Assembly (NCBI GenBank): GCA_002493635.1
Contig: DKZL01000012.1
Span: forward strand, 20,590-84,589
Direction of reading: 5' to 3'
Source: Ruminococcaceae bacterium UBA7075
Lineage (GTDB): Bacteria > Bacillota > Clostridia > Oscillospirales > Acutalibacteraceae
DNA length: 64,000 nucleotides
Part shown: positions 34,710-44,255 of the stretch, piece after piece
Numbering within the stretch: the stretch's first letter is position 1
How the letters are laid out: each line of letters begins with the position of its first letter
Position numbers and translations under genes: made by a program
Notes under the pieces: model-generated
What the model was told of the DNA's origin: nothing
Databases searched by the model: none
Seen by the model: only the letters and a program-made list of their open reading frames with translations

Positions 34710-35752
34710 CACCTTTTGCCCTCCTTTGCAACAAGAAGAAGCTGCGCAATAATTTGCTCCATATAAATCCGTGCATTGACAGATGTCGTCTTAAAACGCA
34801 TTTCAGCCTCAATCAGCACATCAAGGCTTTTTCTTAATGCCTCAGTCGATACGCTGACTGTTGCCCTGCGAGCTTTGTCAAGCGCAAAAGCACGGTTTCT
34901 GTATGCAAAATCGGACGCTACCTCCTTTGGCAGAACACCGCATTCATTTGCTACTCTTATTCTGTATGCGTCAATATAGGCGTCACTCATAGCATATAAA
35001 ATTCGGGCAGGCTCTTCCTTCTGATAAAAAAGTAAATCAAGGCTGTTGTATGCACTCTGTCCGTCACCTTTCAGAACAGCGTCAGACAAGGCATAAACCC
35101 GGGTTTCAAGAGTTACGGTTGCAAGCTTTTCAATATCTTCAAGAGTAATCTCATCGCCCTTTGCATATGCCGAGATTTTATCAATTTCATTGTGAATCAT
35201 ATTCAAATCATCACCGCAATATGAAATCAGCTTGGCAGCGTTGATATGAGTAATCATTTTTCCGTTTTCATTTGCCCATTTTGCGATATACTTTTCGATG
35301 GTCGACTGGTTTAGCTTTGCAAATTCACATACAGTTCCGTTTTTTTCAACTTTTTTTACAAATTTATCATAATCAGATTTATTCTTTACCGGAATATATG
35401 AAGGCATTGAAATAATTAATACTGTTCCCTCATATTCTGCTGAAACTATATCGTTTAAACGGTTGATTGAACCCTTGTCCATTTCATCAAAGGCAATGTC
35501 GGTTGCGAGTACACAATTATATTCGCTCATAAAAGGTATAATTTGCAGGGAAGCCGCAAAGTCATCGAGTTCAAATACACCGGAAAATATATGATAATTA
35601 AAATCAGACGGATGCTTGCCTGCTACCGATTTGCAAAGCATTTCCGTATATTTTTTTACAAACAGCTGTTCACTGCCGTATATAAGATACACAGGAGAAA
35701 AATTCTTATTTTTTATCTGCTTTTTTAGCTCCGCCTCTGTTATCTTTGGCAT
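34709..35752 (-). CDS. holA: DNA polymerase III subunit delta
   Basis: A 347-residue clamp-loader subunit that opens the sliding clamp. The N-terminus FSPVYLIYGSEQLFVKKY is the family signature (a degenerate AAA+ fold without a working P-loop). The middle shows VTLETRVYALSDAVLKGD and the C-terminus a helical collar domain. A GGAGG site precedes the ATG. The start overlaps the end of comEC by 13 bases, the usual comEC-holA linkage of Firmicutes. Confidence 0.9.
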   Translation of the reverse strand: MPKITEAELKKQIKNKNFSPVYLIYGSEQLFVKKYTEMLCKSVAGKHPSDFNYHIFSGVFELDDFAASLQIIPFMSEYNCVLATDIAFDEMDKGSINRLNDIVSAEYEGTVLIISMPSYIPVKNKSDYDKFVKKVEKNGTVCEFAKLNQSTIEKYIAKWANENGKMITHINAAKLISYCGDDLNMIHNEIDKISAYAKGDEITLEDIEKLATVTLETRVYALSDAVLKGDGQSAYNSLDLLFYQKEEPARILYAMSDAYIDAYRIRVANECGVLPKEVASDFAYRNRAFALDKARRATVSVSTEALRKSLDVLIEAEMRFKTTSVNARIYMEQIIAQLLLVAKEGKR

Positions 35753-37947
35753 AAACTAACCTCCTTGAAATCAATTATTACATTGCTTTCAGATGTATTT
35801 GTCACATCATCACATATTTCTGATAATGAATTATAGTTCTCTTTAAAATCACTTACTGTATTTGAATATATCAAATATTTACAGTTAATCATATTATAAT
35901 TTGTGGGTATTGAATCAATCACAGCATAGTCAATATTTCTGAATTCATCAGGCAGAACCGATATATCCGCACCGCTCGGCATAACAAGCATTGTACTTGC
36001 GTTGCTTCTTAAAAGCTGATATACAACATCATCAATGCACAAAACTGTGTCTGTAACATTTTTCGACAACTGTAGAGTAAAGCATACATCATTGCCGAAG
36101 CTCTGTCTGACCTTGCCGTCATAGTCCGAAAGCATCTGAAAATCTGTACTGCCATTATCATATACTAAAACATTTGAACAGTCAAATTCCGATATAAGTT
36201 CAAATTGATAACGTGAGTATTTATATTTCTGGTCAGGAATTATAAGAAAATCAACAGCATTATAATCATCCGCAATATCGTCTAAAACTCTCTCTGTACT
36301 CCCTGCATTTCCGCCACAGCACAAAAGTGAAATATTATCGCTGCTCCCTACTGCTACCATCATACCGTTTCCTGTACAGTACACGGTCGCAGTGACTTCA
36401 TTCTCAGTAACAAGCATATATGTAACTCTGCCTGTCACAAGGGTTAAAAATGACAGTGCAACCGCAATGGCAACATATCTGCCTCGAACTTTTATCAGAT
36501 AACCGATTATGACGAGAATAATACTGACAACAATCCACACATAGAAATACGGCTTATCCGAGTTTACAGATGAATACGGAATATCGGCAAACAGACCTAC
36601 AACAAAGATGATATATTTTGAGAGTAATCCGCATACAAGTGCAAACGGATAGGCTAAATAGCTTACAAACGGCACAAGATAAATCAGACTTGCAAACAGA
36701 GAACAAACAATCAATCCTTCAACCGCAAATGTGACAAGCACAGATACAAACAGCACCAATGGCGATATCCTTTCAAAATAAATTGCCGAAAAAGGCACAA
36801 CACATACTGATGCCGATAATGAAGCCGTAACAAGGCGGAGCAATGCTTTAAGCAGTTTTGATTTTATTTCTAATTTAGAAATAATATAATCATACATCTT
36901 GCCTGACCAAAGAATTATTCCCAATGTTGCTGAAAACGACAAAACAAGACCGACATCTCCCACTGCATACGGATTTGGAAGCAGTAAAAACAAAGCCGCA
37001 ATTCCAAGCGAATTAACCGCATCCGAGGTTCTAAAAAATACAGCCGCCGAGTAATAAATGATTATCATAATTCCCGAACGCACAACTGACGGTGCAAAAC
37101 CCGTGACAGCCATAAAGGAAATTACAAAAAATGATACTGCAATAAGGTGAATGATTTTATTTCTTGTAAATTTCTTTATTAAAAATAAACCGACAGATGC
37201 AATAACAGCCATATGCATACCTGACACAACTATCAAAAATGACGAGCCTGTATTTGTAAAGCTGTTGAGTACATTTCTTGGCAATGACAGCTTGTCGCCA
37301 AGAAGCACAGCACTGCACATTGAAGAATAATCGCTTGGAAGCAATGTTTGAAGTGATGACTTCATTGCCTTTCGTGCTTCAACTGCAAAGCTGTAAAGCG
37401 AAAAATGCTTGTCACCAACCTGCTCAATATTAAAAGTATCATCAACATATGTTTTAAAGAAAATACCGTCACTCACAAGTGAATTAGAATCTGCTTCATA
37501 CATTACGCAGTGCAAGCTAATATTATTAAATTCAGCAATATTCAAATCAGCATAAGAATTAAACTGTATTTTAAGGTGTACATCTTCTCCGTTAATCGTG
37601 TCGGTCTGAATGGTATATTTGGCGTAGTTCTCGCTCTTTACAATCTCGTCACAAATAAATCCGTTAATGCTTACTTCTTTTGAAGAATATTTGTCAATAA
37701 TCGGATTGTAATAATAATTGGTATATAAAATCATAACAAAGCTTGCACATAAAGCGGTAATGCTTACTATTGCCAATACTCTGCGAACATTCTTTTTCTT
37801 TTTTAGAATTAAGAGTACAATCCATATACCTGCAAGAACAAAAGAACCGGCGAATATAAGGATAAACGTAAGCCGTGAATACAAATTAAAAACGACAGCA
37901 AGGACAGAAAGGTATGTTAATCCAATCAATCCAAACAGTCGTTTCAT
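35740..37947 (-). CDS. comEC: ComEC/Rec2-family competence membrane protein
   Basis: A 735-residue protein with three parts. The N-terminal 200 residues contain two membrane helices and an OB-like outer domain. The central competence domain (about 220-520) has many helices and the segment FLIVVSGMHMAVIAS. The C-terminal part sits where other ComEC proteins have a metallo-beta-lactamase-like domain, but the metal motif HxHxDH is not seen: the place reads LIIPDQKYKYSR. ComEC carries single-stranded DNA through the membrane in natural transformation. Loss of the metal site suggests a channel without nuclease, or decay. GGAG precedes the ATG. Confidence 0.88.
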   Translation of the reverse strand: MKRLFGLIGLTYLSVLAVVFNLYSRLTFILIFAGSFVLAGIWIVLLILKKKKNVRRVLAIVSITALCASFVMILYTNYYYNPIIDKYSSKEVSINGFICDEIVKSENYAKYTIQTDTINGEDVHLKIQFNSYADLNIAEFNNISLHCVMYEADSNSLVSDGIFFKTYVDDTFNIEQVGDKHFSLYSFAVEARKAMKSSLQTLLPSDYSSMCSAVLLGDKLSLPRNVLNSFTNTGSSFLIVVSGMHMAVIASVGLFLIKKFTRNKIIHLIAVSFFVISFMAVTGFAPSVVRSGIMIIIYYSAAVFFRTSDAVNSLGIAALFLLLPNPYAVGDVGLVLSFSATLGIILWSGKMYDYIISKLEIKSKLLKALLRLVTASLSASVCVVPFSAIYFERISPLVLFVSVLVTFAVEGLIVCSLFASLIYLVPFVSYLAYPFALVCGLLSKYIIFVVGLFADIPYSSVNSDKPYFYVWIVVSIILVIIGYLIKVRGRYVAIAVALSFLTLVTGRVTYMLVTENEVTATVYCTGNGMMVAVGSSDNISLLCCGGNAGSTERVLDDIADDYNAVDFLIIPDQKYKYSRYQFELISEFDCSNVLVYDNGSTDFQMLSDYDGKVRQSFGNDVCFTLQLSKNVTDTVLCIDDVVYQLLRSNASTMLVMPSGADISVLPDEFRNIDYAVIDSIPTNYNMINCKYLIYSNTVSDFKENYNSLSEICDDVTNTSESNVIIDFKEVSLCQR

Positions 37948-37962
37948 AATAATCTCCGTTAA

Positions 37963-38499
37963 TCACTTAAAAAACAGCGGAAGTTCATCAAGAAAATAGA
38001 TATCATTCCTGTCCTTTGCATCACCCTCAGCAAGAACAGCAGCCTTGCCGACAATCTGAGCACCCGTCTGCTCAACAAGGGTTTCAAGCGCCATAAGGCT
38101 TTGACCTGTTGAAATTACATCATCAACAATCAATACTCTTTTTCCTTTCAGAAATTCAGTGTCACTATCGCCAAGATAAAGTTTTTGCTCATTTTCAGTG
38201 GTTATTGAATTTACGCTGACACCAATTGGATTGCGCATATAAACCTTAACACCCTTGCGTGCAACAACATAGCTGCGACAACCCTGACGTGCCATTTCGT
38301 AGCAAAGCGGAATACCCTTTGCCTCGGCTGTAACAACAACGTCGTGCTCAGGACAAATCTTTAAAAGTTCTGCTGCCGCTTTTTCGGTAATTTCAACATC
38401 ACCGAACATAATAAACGCCGCAATATCAAGCTTATCATTTACAGGAAACATCTCAAGCTCACGCTCAAGACCGCAGATTTTCATCTTATATGTACTCAT
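37963..38499 (-). CDS. Adenine phosphoribosyltransferase-like protein
   Basis: A 178-residue type I phosphoribosyltransferase. The PRPP-binding motif is VLIVDDVISTGQS near residue 125, and TAEAKGIPLCYEMAR matches the early substrate loop of Apt-like enzymes. It probably salvages a purine base to its nucleotide. It differs from classical Apt in some loops, so xanthine or another base is possible. It sits in a minus-strand run between comEC and the HIT gene. Confidence 0.78.
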   Translation of the reverse strand: MSTYKMKICGLERELEMFPVNDKLDIAAFIMFGDVEITEKAAAELLKICPEHDVVVTAEAKGIPLCYEMARQGCRSYVVARKGVKVYMRNPIGVSVNSITTENEQKLYLGDSDTEFLKGKRVLIVDDVISTGQSLMALETLVEQTGAQIVGKAAVLAEGDAKDRNDIYFLDELPLFFK

Positions 38500-38508
38500 A
38501 TCAACCTC

Positions 38509-38850
38509 TTAACACATCTGACTGTCAAGCTTTTTACCGCCGAGAATATGAAAATGCAGATGCTTTACACTCTGGCAACCGTCATCACCGCAATTATTAA
38601 CGATGCGATAACCATTTTCAAGGTTTAGCTTTTTGGTTATCTCAGGAATTTTTGTGAAGATGTGAGCAACATAATCAACATTACTTTCATCAATCGCATT
38701 TGCACAGCAGATATGCTGTTTTGGAACAACAAGCACATGAACAGGAGCCTGCGGTTCAAGGTCATAGAAAGCAAGGATTTTTTCATCCTCATACACCTTA
38801 TTAGACGGAATAGAACCGTCAATTATTTTACAAAAAATACAGTCTGACAT
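38509..38850 (-). CDS. HIT family nucleotide hydrolase
   Basis: A 113-residue histidine-triad protein. It begins DCIFCKIIDGSIPSNKVYED with a zinc-type CxxC pair and ends with the catalytic HLHFHILGG. HIT proteins of this HinT type hydrolyse adenosine phosphoramidates. The open frame has GTG at 38859, but ATG 38850 follows GGAG at a good distance. A structured repeat lies directly upstream. Confidence 0.92.
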   Translation of the reverse strand: MSDCIFCKIIDGSIPSNKVYEDEKILAFYDLEPQAPVHVLVVPKQHICCANAIDESNVDYVAHIFTKIPEITKKLNLENGYRIVNNCGDDGCQSVKHLHFHILGGKKLDSQMC

Positions 38851-38867
38851 TTTTATCACTCCAAATC

Positions 38868-38935
38868 AAGCAGGCAGTGGCCTGCACTTATTCGTGCAGA
38901 CAGCACCATATACAATTTAACTTCTATGCCCGAGC
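38868..38935 (-). repeat. Dispersed structured repeat, copy A
   Basis: A 68-base element upstream of, and in sense with, the HIT gene. On the minus strand it contains ATATGGTGCTGTCTGC, exactly shared with copy B (53948-54016), and the perfect hairpin GCAGGC-CACT-GCCTGC. Copies A and B match at about 37 of 45 positions in the 3' part. A second possible stem, CTGCAC with GTGCAG, would exclude the first. Confidence 0.7.
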
Positions 38936-39010
38936 ACAACCGAGCTATTTTCTATAATTTTAAAAAATCATCTGATAATATTTTACAGCTTATATCTGAC
39001 TTCGTCAATA

Positions 39011-39733
39011 CTATTTCTTTTTATCTGTAATTTTCTTTTCCTCACCACGCATCAGTCTGCCTATGTTTTCCTTGTGCTTTACGATTACGAATATTCCGAT
39101 AATCAGTGCTGCTATTGTTGACATAATCACATAGTAAAGTGAATAACCGCTTGGATAGTCAAAAACAAATGTCATAACAAATGTATAGGGCGCATAAAGC
39201 ACGGCAGAAATAATGCTTGAAATTGAAATAATTTTAGTGCATATAAATATAATCAAAAATGTTGCAATAATGCAAAGAAAAACTCTCCAGTCCTCGGTTG
39301 CAATAAGTGCCGCCGCTGTGACTACGCCCTTGCCGCCCTTAAAGTGAAAATACACGGGATATGAATGTCCGAGAATACAGAAAACACCTGCAATGTATTT
39401 ACCACAGTTGATAAGCTCATTTGCAAAAACCGTGTCCTGCGAACCCAGAAGCTGACCTGCAAATGAAAAAATAAATCCTCCGATAAGCACCGCAATAACG
39501 CACTTCAAAGCATCACATACTATAGTGACAATAGCAGGAACCTTGCCCACACAGCGCAATACATTTGTAAAGCCGGCATTGCCGCTGCCCATCTGTCGAA
39601 TATCGCTTTTACCCTTTGTCACAATTCTGGTTACAAGCACCGCAGTGTTGATACTGCCCAAAAGATAGGCAACAACAGCAGAAAGCAGAACCATCCACCA
39701 ACAATTTGATATTACCGAAAGTACAAGCTCCAT
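39011..39733 (-). CDS. plsY: Glycerol-3-phosphate acyltransferase PlsY
   Basis: A 240-residue membrane enzyme that transfers an acyl group from acyl-phosphate to glycerol-3-phosphate, the first step of phospholipid synthesis. The family motifs are AYLLGSINTA with GSGNAGFTNVLR, then GHSYPVYFHFKGGKGVVTA. About five to six membrane helices and a charged tail are visible. The start overlaps the der stop by one base (TAATG), so the genes are coupled. The usual partner plsX is not in the window. Confidence 0.93.
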   Translation of the reverse strand: MELVLSVISNCWWMVLLSAVVAYLLGSINTAVLVTRIVTKGKSDIRQMGSGNAGFTNVLRCVGKVPAIVTIVCDALKCVIAVLIGGFIFSFAGQLLGSQDTVFANELINCGKYIAGVFCILGHSYPVYFHFKGGKGVVTAAALIATEDWRVFLCIIATFLIIFICTKIISISSIISAVLYAPYTFVMTFVFDYPSGYSLYYVIMSTIAALIIGIFVIVKHKENIGRLMRGEEKKITDKKK

Positions 39734-41055
39734 TACTTTTCTCCCCGCTCTCTTATTACAATTTTAACAGGTGTTCCCTCAAGTGCAAACGTTTCTCTGA
39801 TTCTGTTTTCAAGATAACGCTGGTACGAGAAGTGGAACAGCTGTGCGTTGTTGCAGAAGAAAACAAATGTAGGCGGCTTTACCGATGCCTGCGTCATATA
39901 GAAAATCTTAAGACGTTTACCCTTGTCAGAAGGAGGCTGAACTCTTGTTGTAGCCTGTGCCAGAAGCTCGTTGAGCATACCTGTCGTAATTCTGCGGTTT
40001 GCAGCTTCATTGCTTGAAACTATACATTCAAACAACTTATCAATTCTTAAACCTGTCTTTGCAGAGATAAACACCTTTGGAGCATATGACATAAAAGCAA
40101 AATCAGCGTCAAGCTTTTTCTTGAATTCCTGCATAGTCTTGTCATTTTTCTCTATTGCATCCCACTTGTTGACAGCTAATATACATGCTCTGCCTGCGTC
40201 GTGTGCAAGTCCTGCAACCTTTGTGTCCTGTTCGGTAACACCGACTGATGCGTCAATCATAATTACACATACATCGCTGCGTTCAATCGCCATTTTTGCA
40301 CGCAGGATGCTGTACTTTTCAATATTATCATAAATTTTGCTCTGACGTCGCAAACCGGCTGTATCTGTAAAGTTAAACCTGCCAAACTTATTTTCTACAA
40401 GCGTATCAATAGTATCTCTTGTTGTGCCTGCAATGTCGGACACAATACATCTCTCTTCATTTGTAATTTTATTTACAAGCGAGGATTTGCCTGCGTTCGG
40501 CTTACCGATTACAGCTACATTTATTACTGCTTCGTCCTCATCAGCCGAACAGTCAAAGTCAATACATTCAAATACTCTGTCAAGTAAGTCACCTGTGCCG
40601 TGACCGTGAACGGCAGAAACCTGTACAGGGTCACCTAAACCAAGGTTATAAAACTCATAAAAATCAGCGTCAGGTTCACCAATTCCGTCACATTTATTTA
40701 CGCAAAGCACAACAGGCTTTCCTGATTTTTGAAGCATCTGTGCAACATCCATATCAGTTGCCACAAGTCCGCTTTTAATATCTGTAACAAGAACTATAAC
40801 ATTTGCCGTATCAATTGCAAGCTGAGCCTGACGGCGCATCTGTACAAGAATTATATCATCTGATTTCGGCTCGATACCGCCTGTATCAACCACAAATGCA
40901 GACTTACCGCACCACTCAATGTCGCCGTAAATTCTGTCACGGGTAACACCCGGGGTGTCATCAACTATCGAAAGTCGCTGACCGATAAGCTTGTTAAAAA
41001 GCGTTGATTTGCCGACATTTGGTCTGCCGACAATAGCTATTACAGGTTTATTCAT
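39733..41055 (-). CDS. der: Ribosome biogenesis GTPase Der
   Basis: A 440-residue protein with two tandem GTPase domains: GRPNVGKS near residue 8 and GKPNAGKS near residue 183, each with DTGG or DTAG and NKCD or NKWD motifs. A C-terminal KH-like domain contains KRLKIFYMTQ. Der is needed for 50S subunit assembly. The length is typical. Confidence 0.97.
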   Translation of the reverse strand: MNKPVIAIVGRPNVGKSTLFNKLIGQRLSIVDDTPGVTRDRIYGDIEWCGKSAFVVDTGGIEPKSDDIILVQMRRQAQLAIDTANVIVLVTDIKSGLVATDMDVAQMLQKSGKPVVLCVNKCDGIGEPDADFYEFYNLGLGDPVQVSAVHGHGTGDLLDRVFECIDFDCSADEDEAVINVAVIGKPNAGKSSLVNKITNEERCIVSDIAGTTRDTIDTLVENKFGRFNFTDTAGLRRQSKIYDNIEKYSILRAKMAIERSDVCVIMIDASVGVTEQDTKVAGLAHDAGRACILAVNKWDAIEKNDKTMQEFKKKLDADFAFMSYAPKVFISAKTGLRIDKLFECIVSSNEAANRRITTGMLNELLAQATTRVQPPSDKGKRLKIFYMTQASVKPPTFVFFCNNAQLFHFSYQRYLENRIRETFALEGTPVKIVIRERGEK

Positions 41056-41117
41056 TTGCTGTCACTCCTTATAATAGAGTTGAACTTACCGTTCGTTATT
41101 ATACAATTATTATTGAC

Positions 41118-41144
41118 AAAACAAAAGGGCAACCAAAGTTGCCC
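41118..41144 (-). terminator. Terminator of the yceD-rpmF operon
   Basis: GGGCAAC (41127-41133) and GTTGCCC (41138-41144) form a seven-base stem with a CAAA/TTTG loop. On the minus strand TTTTGTTTTG follows. Confidence 0.8.
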
Positions 41145-41163
41145 AAAATGTTTTGTAAATTAA

Positions 41164-41349
41164 TTACTCTGCGTCTTTAGCGATAACCTGTCTGCCGTTA
41201 TACATACCGCAGTTACCGCAAGCTCTGTGAGCTACCTTATATTCGCCACAGTTTGGACATACAGTAAGTGTCGGAGCGTTAAGCTTCCATACTGTTGAAC
41301 GTCTTGAGCTCTTTCTTGCGTGTGATGTTTTTCTCTTTGGTACTGCCAT
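41164..41349 (-). CDS. rpmF: 50S ribosomal protein L32
   Basis: A 61-residue ribosomal protein with the conserved start AVPKRKTSHARKSSRR and a zinc ribbon CPNC...CGNCG, where the second pair reads CGNC. A longer frame exists, but the ATG at 41349 has a perfect AAGGAGGT site and begins the canonical sequence. It follows yceD by 22 bases. Confidence 0.96.
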   Translation of the reverse strand: MAVPKRKTSHARKSSRRSTVWKLNAPTLTVCPNCGEYKVAHRACGNCGMYNGRQVIAKDAE

Positions 41350-41371
41350 TACAAAGACCTCCTTATTTATA

Positions 41372-41866
41372 TTAATCCATAAGTTGTTTAAGTATCTCAA
41401 GCCTCGGGTCAATTTGATGTCTGTTGCAGGAGCACTCACCTTCATTAAGGTTATGTCCGCAGACAAAGCACAAGCCCTTGCAGTCACTTTTGCAAAGATT
41501 TTTCTGAGGAAGTGACAGCAATACATCCGAAATAACAATTTCGTCAAGCTCGAGTGTAAAATCAGGTGTTTCAATATAATCGTCGTTGCCGTCATCAACC
41601 AAGGTCTGAGCCAGATTATGACTGAATTTCATCTTCATATGCTTTGTAAACTCACTTGAACACCTGTCGCAATTACGAGTGTAATCAAACACAACATTAA
41701 GCTCAAGGCTTACAAGACTTGCTCTATTCCTTGCTGTTGCGGTAACATCAAGCGGAGTCTTGAATGGAAAAACGCCGTCAATGTCAATATCTGCAATATC
41801 AAGCTTGTAATTAACTTGTTTTTCTTCGCCCTCATTCTGAAAGACTGACTTAAGTTCAAAAAGCAT
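41372..41866 (-). CDS. yceD: DUF177 (YceD) family protein
   Basis: A 164-residue protein that almost always precedes rpmF. The middle carries CDRCSSEF and the C-terminus a Cys-rich stretch DCKGLCFVCGHNLNEGEC, usual for this family. YceD has been linked to 23S rRNA accumulation and phospholipid gene context. GAGGTG precedes the ATG. Upstream plsX/fabD genes are absent. Confidence 0.92.
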   Translation of the reverse strand: MLFELKSVFQNEGEEKQVNYKLDIADIDIDGVFPFKTPLDVTATARNRASLVSLELNVVFDYTRNCDRCSSEFTKHMKMKFSHNLAQTLVDDGNDDYIETPDFTLELDEIVISDVLLSLPQKNLCKSDCKGLCFVCGHNLNEGECSCNRHQIDPRLEILKQLMD

Positions 41867-42068
41867 TTATTGCACCTCTTGACCGCATAACGCATATTAA
41901 AACGCTGTCTATTATTATACAAAAGGTTTGCCCCTTTGTCAACTGAAAAATATTATAAAATATGTAATATTTTAAAGAAAAATATCATATAAAAAGGATA
42001 ATATTCTAAATCAGAATATTAATCAAAGTATTATTCAAAACAATGTTTTATATAAGCAAAATTTGTGT

Positions 42069-42452
42069 TCAATAATTAGGTGGAACCTGCATAAAAAACA
42101 TAAACATAAACACATATAAAAGGATTATAAAAATCGTAGAAAGCACAAACAATACTCCGCCTACGATTAGCATAATCTTGCTGTACTTTGCATATTTGTC
42201 AGCCTTAATGAAGTCACCGACAATAAAAGAGTCCTTCATAATGTTGGTAAACACAAGACTTAAAATTCCGAAAAGCGGAATAAACATAATCTCAGCGATT
42301 GATAGTGCAAACAAAGCAGTAAAATGATACTTTTTCTTCATCTGTTCCAAATATCCGTACATATTCATATTGATATTCGGTACTTGGTTAAAGCCTGTAG
42401 GGGGCTGTGCGTAGCCGTCTTGCGGCATTTGCGGGTTTTGATATTCATTCAT
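42069..42452 (-). CDS. Small two-helix membrane protein, dispanin-like
   Basis: A 127-residue protein. Residues 1-40 are Pro/Gln/Asn-rich and disordered. Two membrane helices follow (about 45-67 and 92-118) separated by a loop with GDFIKADKYAKYSK, similar in layout to the CD225/dispanin domain. Functions of bacterial members are unknown. It stands alone between yceD and ridA. Confidence 0.55.
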   Translation of the reverse strand: MNEYQNPQMPQDGYAQPPTGFNQVPNINMNMYGYLEQMKKKYHFTALFALSIAEIMFIPLFGILSLVFTNIMKDSFIVGDFIKADKYAKYSKIMLIVGGVLFVLSTIFIILLYVFMFMFFMQVPPNY

Positions 42453-42487
42453 AGCTATTCCTTAACCTTTCGGACTGATTGCAAAAA

Positions 42488-42859
42488 TTAAACTTCTGCA
42501 ATAACCTCAACTTCAACCAAAACATCTTTTGGAAGCTGTTTTACTGCAACACAGGAGCGTGCAGGTTTTTCTGTAAAATATTTTCCGTAAACACCGTTAA
42601 ACGCTGCAAAATCCTCCATATTTTTAAGGAAACATACTGTTTTTACGGTTTTTTCAAGAGAAGTACCTGCCTCTTCAAGAACATTTTTGAGATTTGTGCA
42701 TACCTGCTCGGTCTGCTCCTCAATTGTTGCAGCCTCAACATTGCCAGTCTGCGGATTAATTGCAATCTGACCTGATGTAAATACCAAGCCATTCACCTTT
42801 ACAGCCTGTGAATAAGGACCAATTGCATCAGGTGCGTTTTTTGTGTAAATCTTTTCCAT
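42488..42859 (-). CDS. ridA: RidA family enamine/imine deaminase
   Basis: A 123-residue RidA protein. Family motifs are PDAIGPYSQAVKVNGLVFTSG at the N-terminus and the RSCVAVKQLPKDVLVEVE segment with the conserved Arg. It hydrolyses 2-aminoacrylate and related enamines released by PLP enzymes such as threonine or serine dehydratase. It lies 31 bases behind ilvA on the same strand, a direct functional match. Confidence 0.93.
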   Translation of the reverse strand: MEKIYTKNAPDAIGPYSQAVKVNGLVFTSGQIAINPQTGNVEAATIEEQTEQVCTNLKNVLEEAGTSLEKTVKTVCFLKNMEDFAAFNGVYGKYFTEKPARSCVAVKQLPKDVLVEVEVIAEV

Positions 42860-42890
42860 TATAATTACCTCCGTTAATATAAAAGTAAAT

Positions 42891-44084
42891 TTATACGAGC
42901 TTAAATCCTGCTCCCGTAAGAGCGTCTGAAATTTCCTTTACGTGCTCAAAGTCACGGGTTTCAAGAACAATTCTCAGATAGCAGCCTGTAACGTCACTGC
43001 CCTCACTTGCTCTCTCGTGATGAACAGAGATTACATTTGCGCCCTTATCGGCAATAATCTGAGATACAGCCAGAAGCTGACCCGGTTTATCAAGAAGTTC
43101 AACGCAAATTGTCTGCTGTCTGCCTGTCATCAAAAGACCACGCTTGATAACACGTGAAAGAATTGTTACATCAATATTACCGCCCGAAACAATGCAAACA
43201 ACCTTTTTGCCCTTAAGAGGAAGCTTGTTGAACATTACCGCGGCAACAGGAGCCGCACCTGCACCCTCGGCAATCATCTTCTGACTTTCGATAAGCTGTA
43301 AAATTGCAGAAGATATTTCATCATCAGAAACAGTAACAATATCATCAACATATTTTTTTACGAGTTCAAAGGTATTCTCACCCGGCTCTTTAACCTGAAT
43401 ACCGTCGGCAATGGTTGAAACATTGTCAAGATGAACAGCTTCGCCCTTTTTTATGGATTCATACATTGAAGGAGCACCCTCAGCCTGTACGCCGTAAACC
43501 TTGATGTTGGGGTTGAGATTTTTTATTGCACAAGCTACACCGGAAATCAATCCACCTCCGCCTATTGCACATACAACAGCGTCAACGTCAGGCATTTCAT
43601 CAAGAATTTCAATTCCGATTGTGCCCTGACCTGCAATTACATTTTCATCATCAAACGGATGAATAAATGTATAGTTGTGCTCGTCACGCTGTCTTAAAGC
43701 TTCGGCATAGGCGTCATCATAAACACCTTTTACCATACAAACCTCTGCGCCGTAATTTTTAGTCGCTTCAACCTTTGAAATAGGTGCACCGTCAGGCAAA
43801 CATATAATCGACTTGATTCCATACTTGGTTGCCGCAAGAGCAACTCCCTGTGCATGGTTGCCGGCAGAGCAGGCAATTACACCCTTAGCCTTTTCCTCGT
43901 CAGTAAGCTGAGATATTTTATATCCCGAACCTCTTACCTTAAATGAACCGGTGTTCTGCAAATTTTCAGGCTTAAGATAAACCTCACATTCAGATGAAAT
44001 TTTTTCAGCCTTAACAATATGAGTAGGTCTGATTACGTCTTTTAATACGTAAGAAGCGTGATAGATTTTATCAAGTGTTAGCAT
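42891..44084 (-). CDS. ilvA: Threonine ammonia-lyase
   Basis: A 397-residue PLP enzyme that turns threonine into 2-oxobutanoate and ammonia. The PLP Lys is K49 in NTGSFKVRG, the phosphate loop is SAGNHAQG, and VCAIGGGGLISG binds the cofactor ring. A single ACT domain (about 325-397) ends the protein, as in TdcB/IlvA-type Gram-positive enzymes. It probably feeds isoleucine synthesis or catabolism; other ilv genes are not nearby. Confidence 0.92.
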   Translation of the reverse strand: MLTLDKIYHASYVLKDVIRPTHIVKAEKISSECEVYLKPENLQNTGSFKVRGSGYKISQLTDEEKAKGVIACSAGNHAQGVALAATKYGIKSIICLPDGAPISKVEATKNYGAEVCMVKGVYDDAYAEALRQRDEHNYTFIHPFDDENVIAGQGTIGIEILDEMPDVDAVVCAIGGGGLISGVACAIKNLNPNIKVYGVQAEGAPSMYESIKKGEAVHLDNVSTIADGIQVKEPGENTFELVKKYVDDIVTVSDDEISSAILQLIESQKMIAEGAGAAPVAAVMFNKLPLKGKKVVCIVSGGNIDVTILSRVIKRGLLMTGRQQTICVELLDKPGQLLAVSQIIADKGANVISVHHERASEGSDVTGCYLRIVLETRDFEHVKEISDALTGAGFKLV

Positions 44085-44255
44085 AATACTCTTCCTTTAT
44101 TGCTTTATCTTTATTATTGTAAAACTTTATCCCCAAAAAATCAAGTTTTTTTGTATGTTTCATAAAAAAAGTTGCATATTACAAAGTGGCAAAAAAATGT
44201 GGCTCTATAATTAATGTTGGGGTAACAACCAACGGAGTCTTTAATAAAGTTCTGT

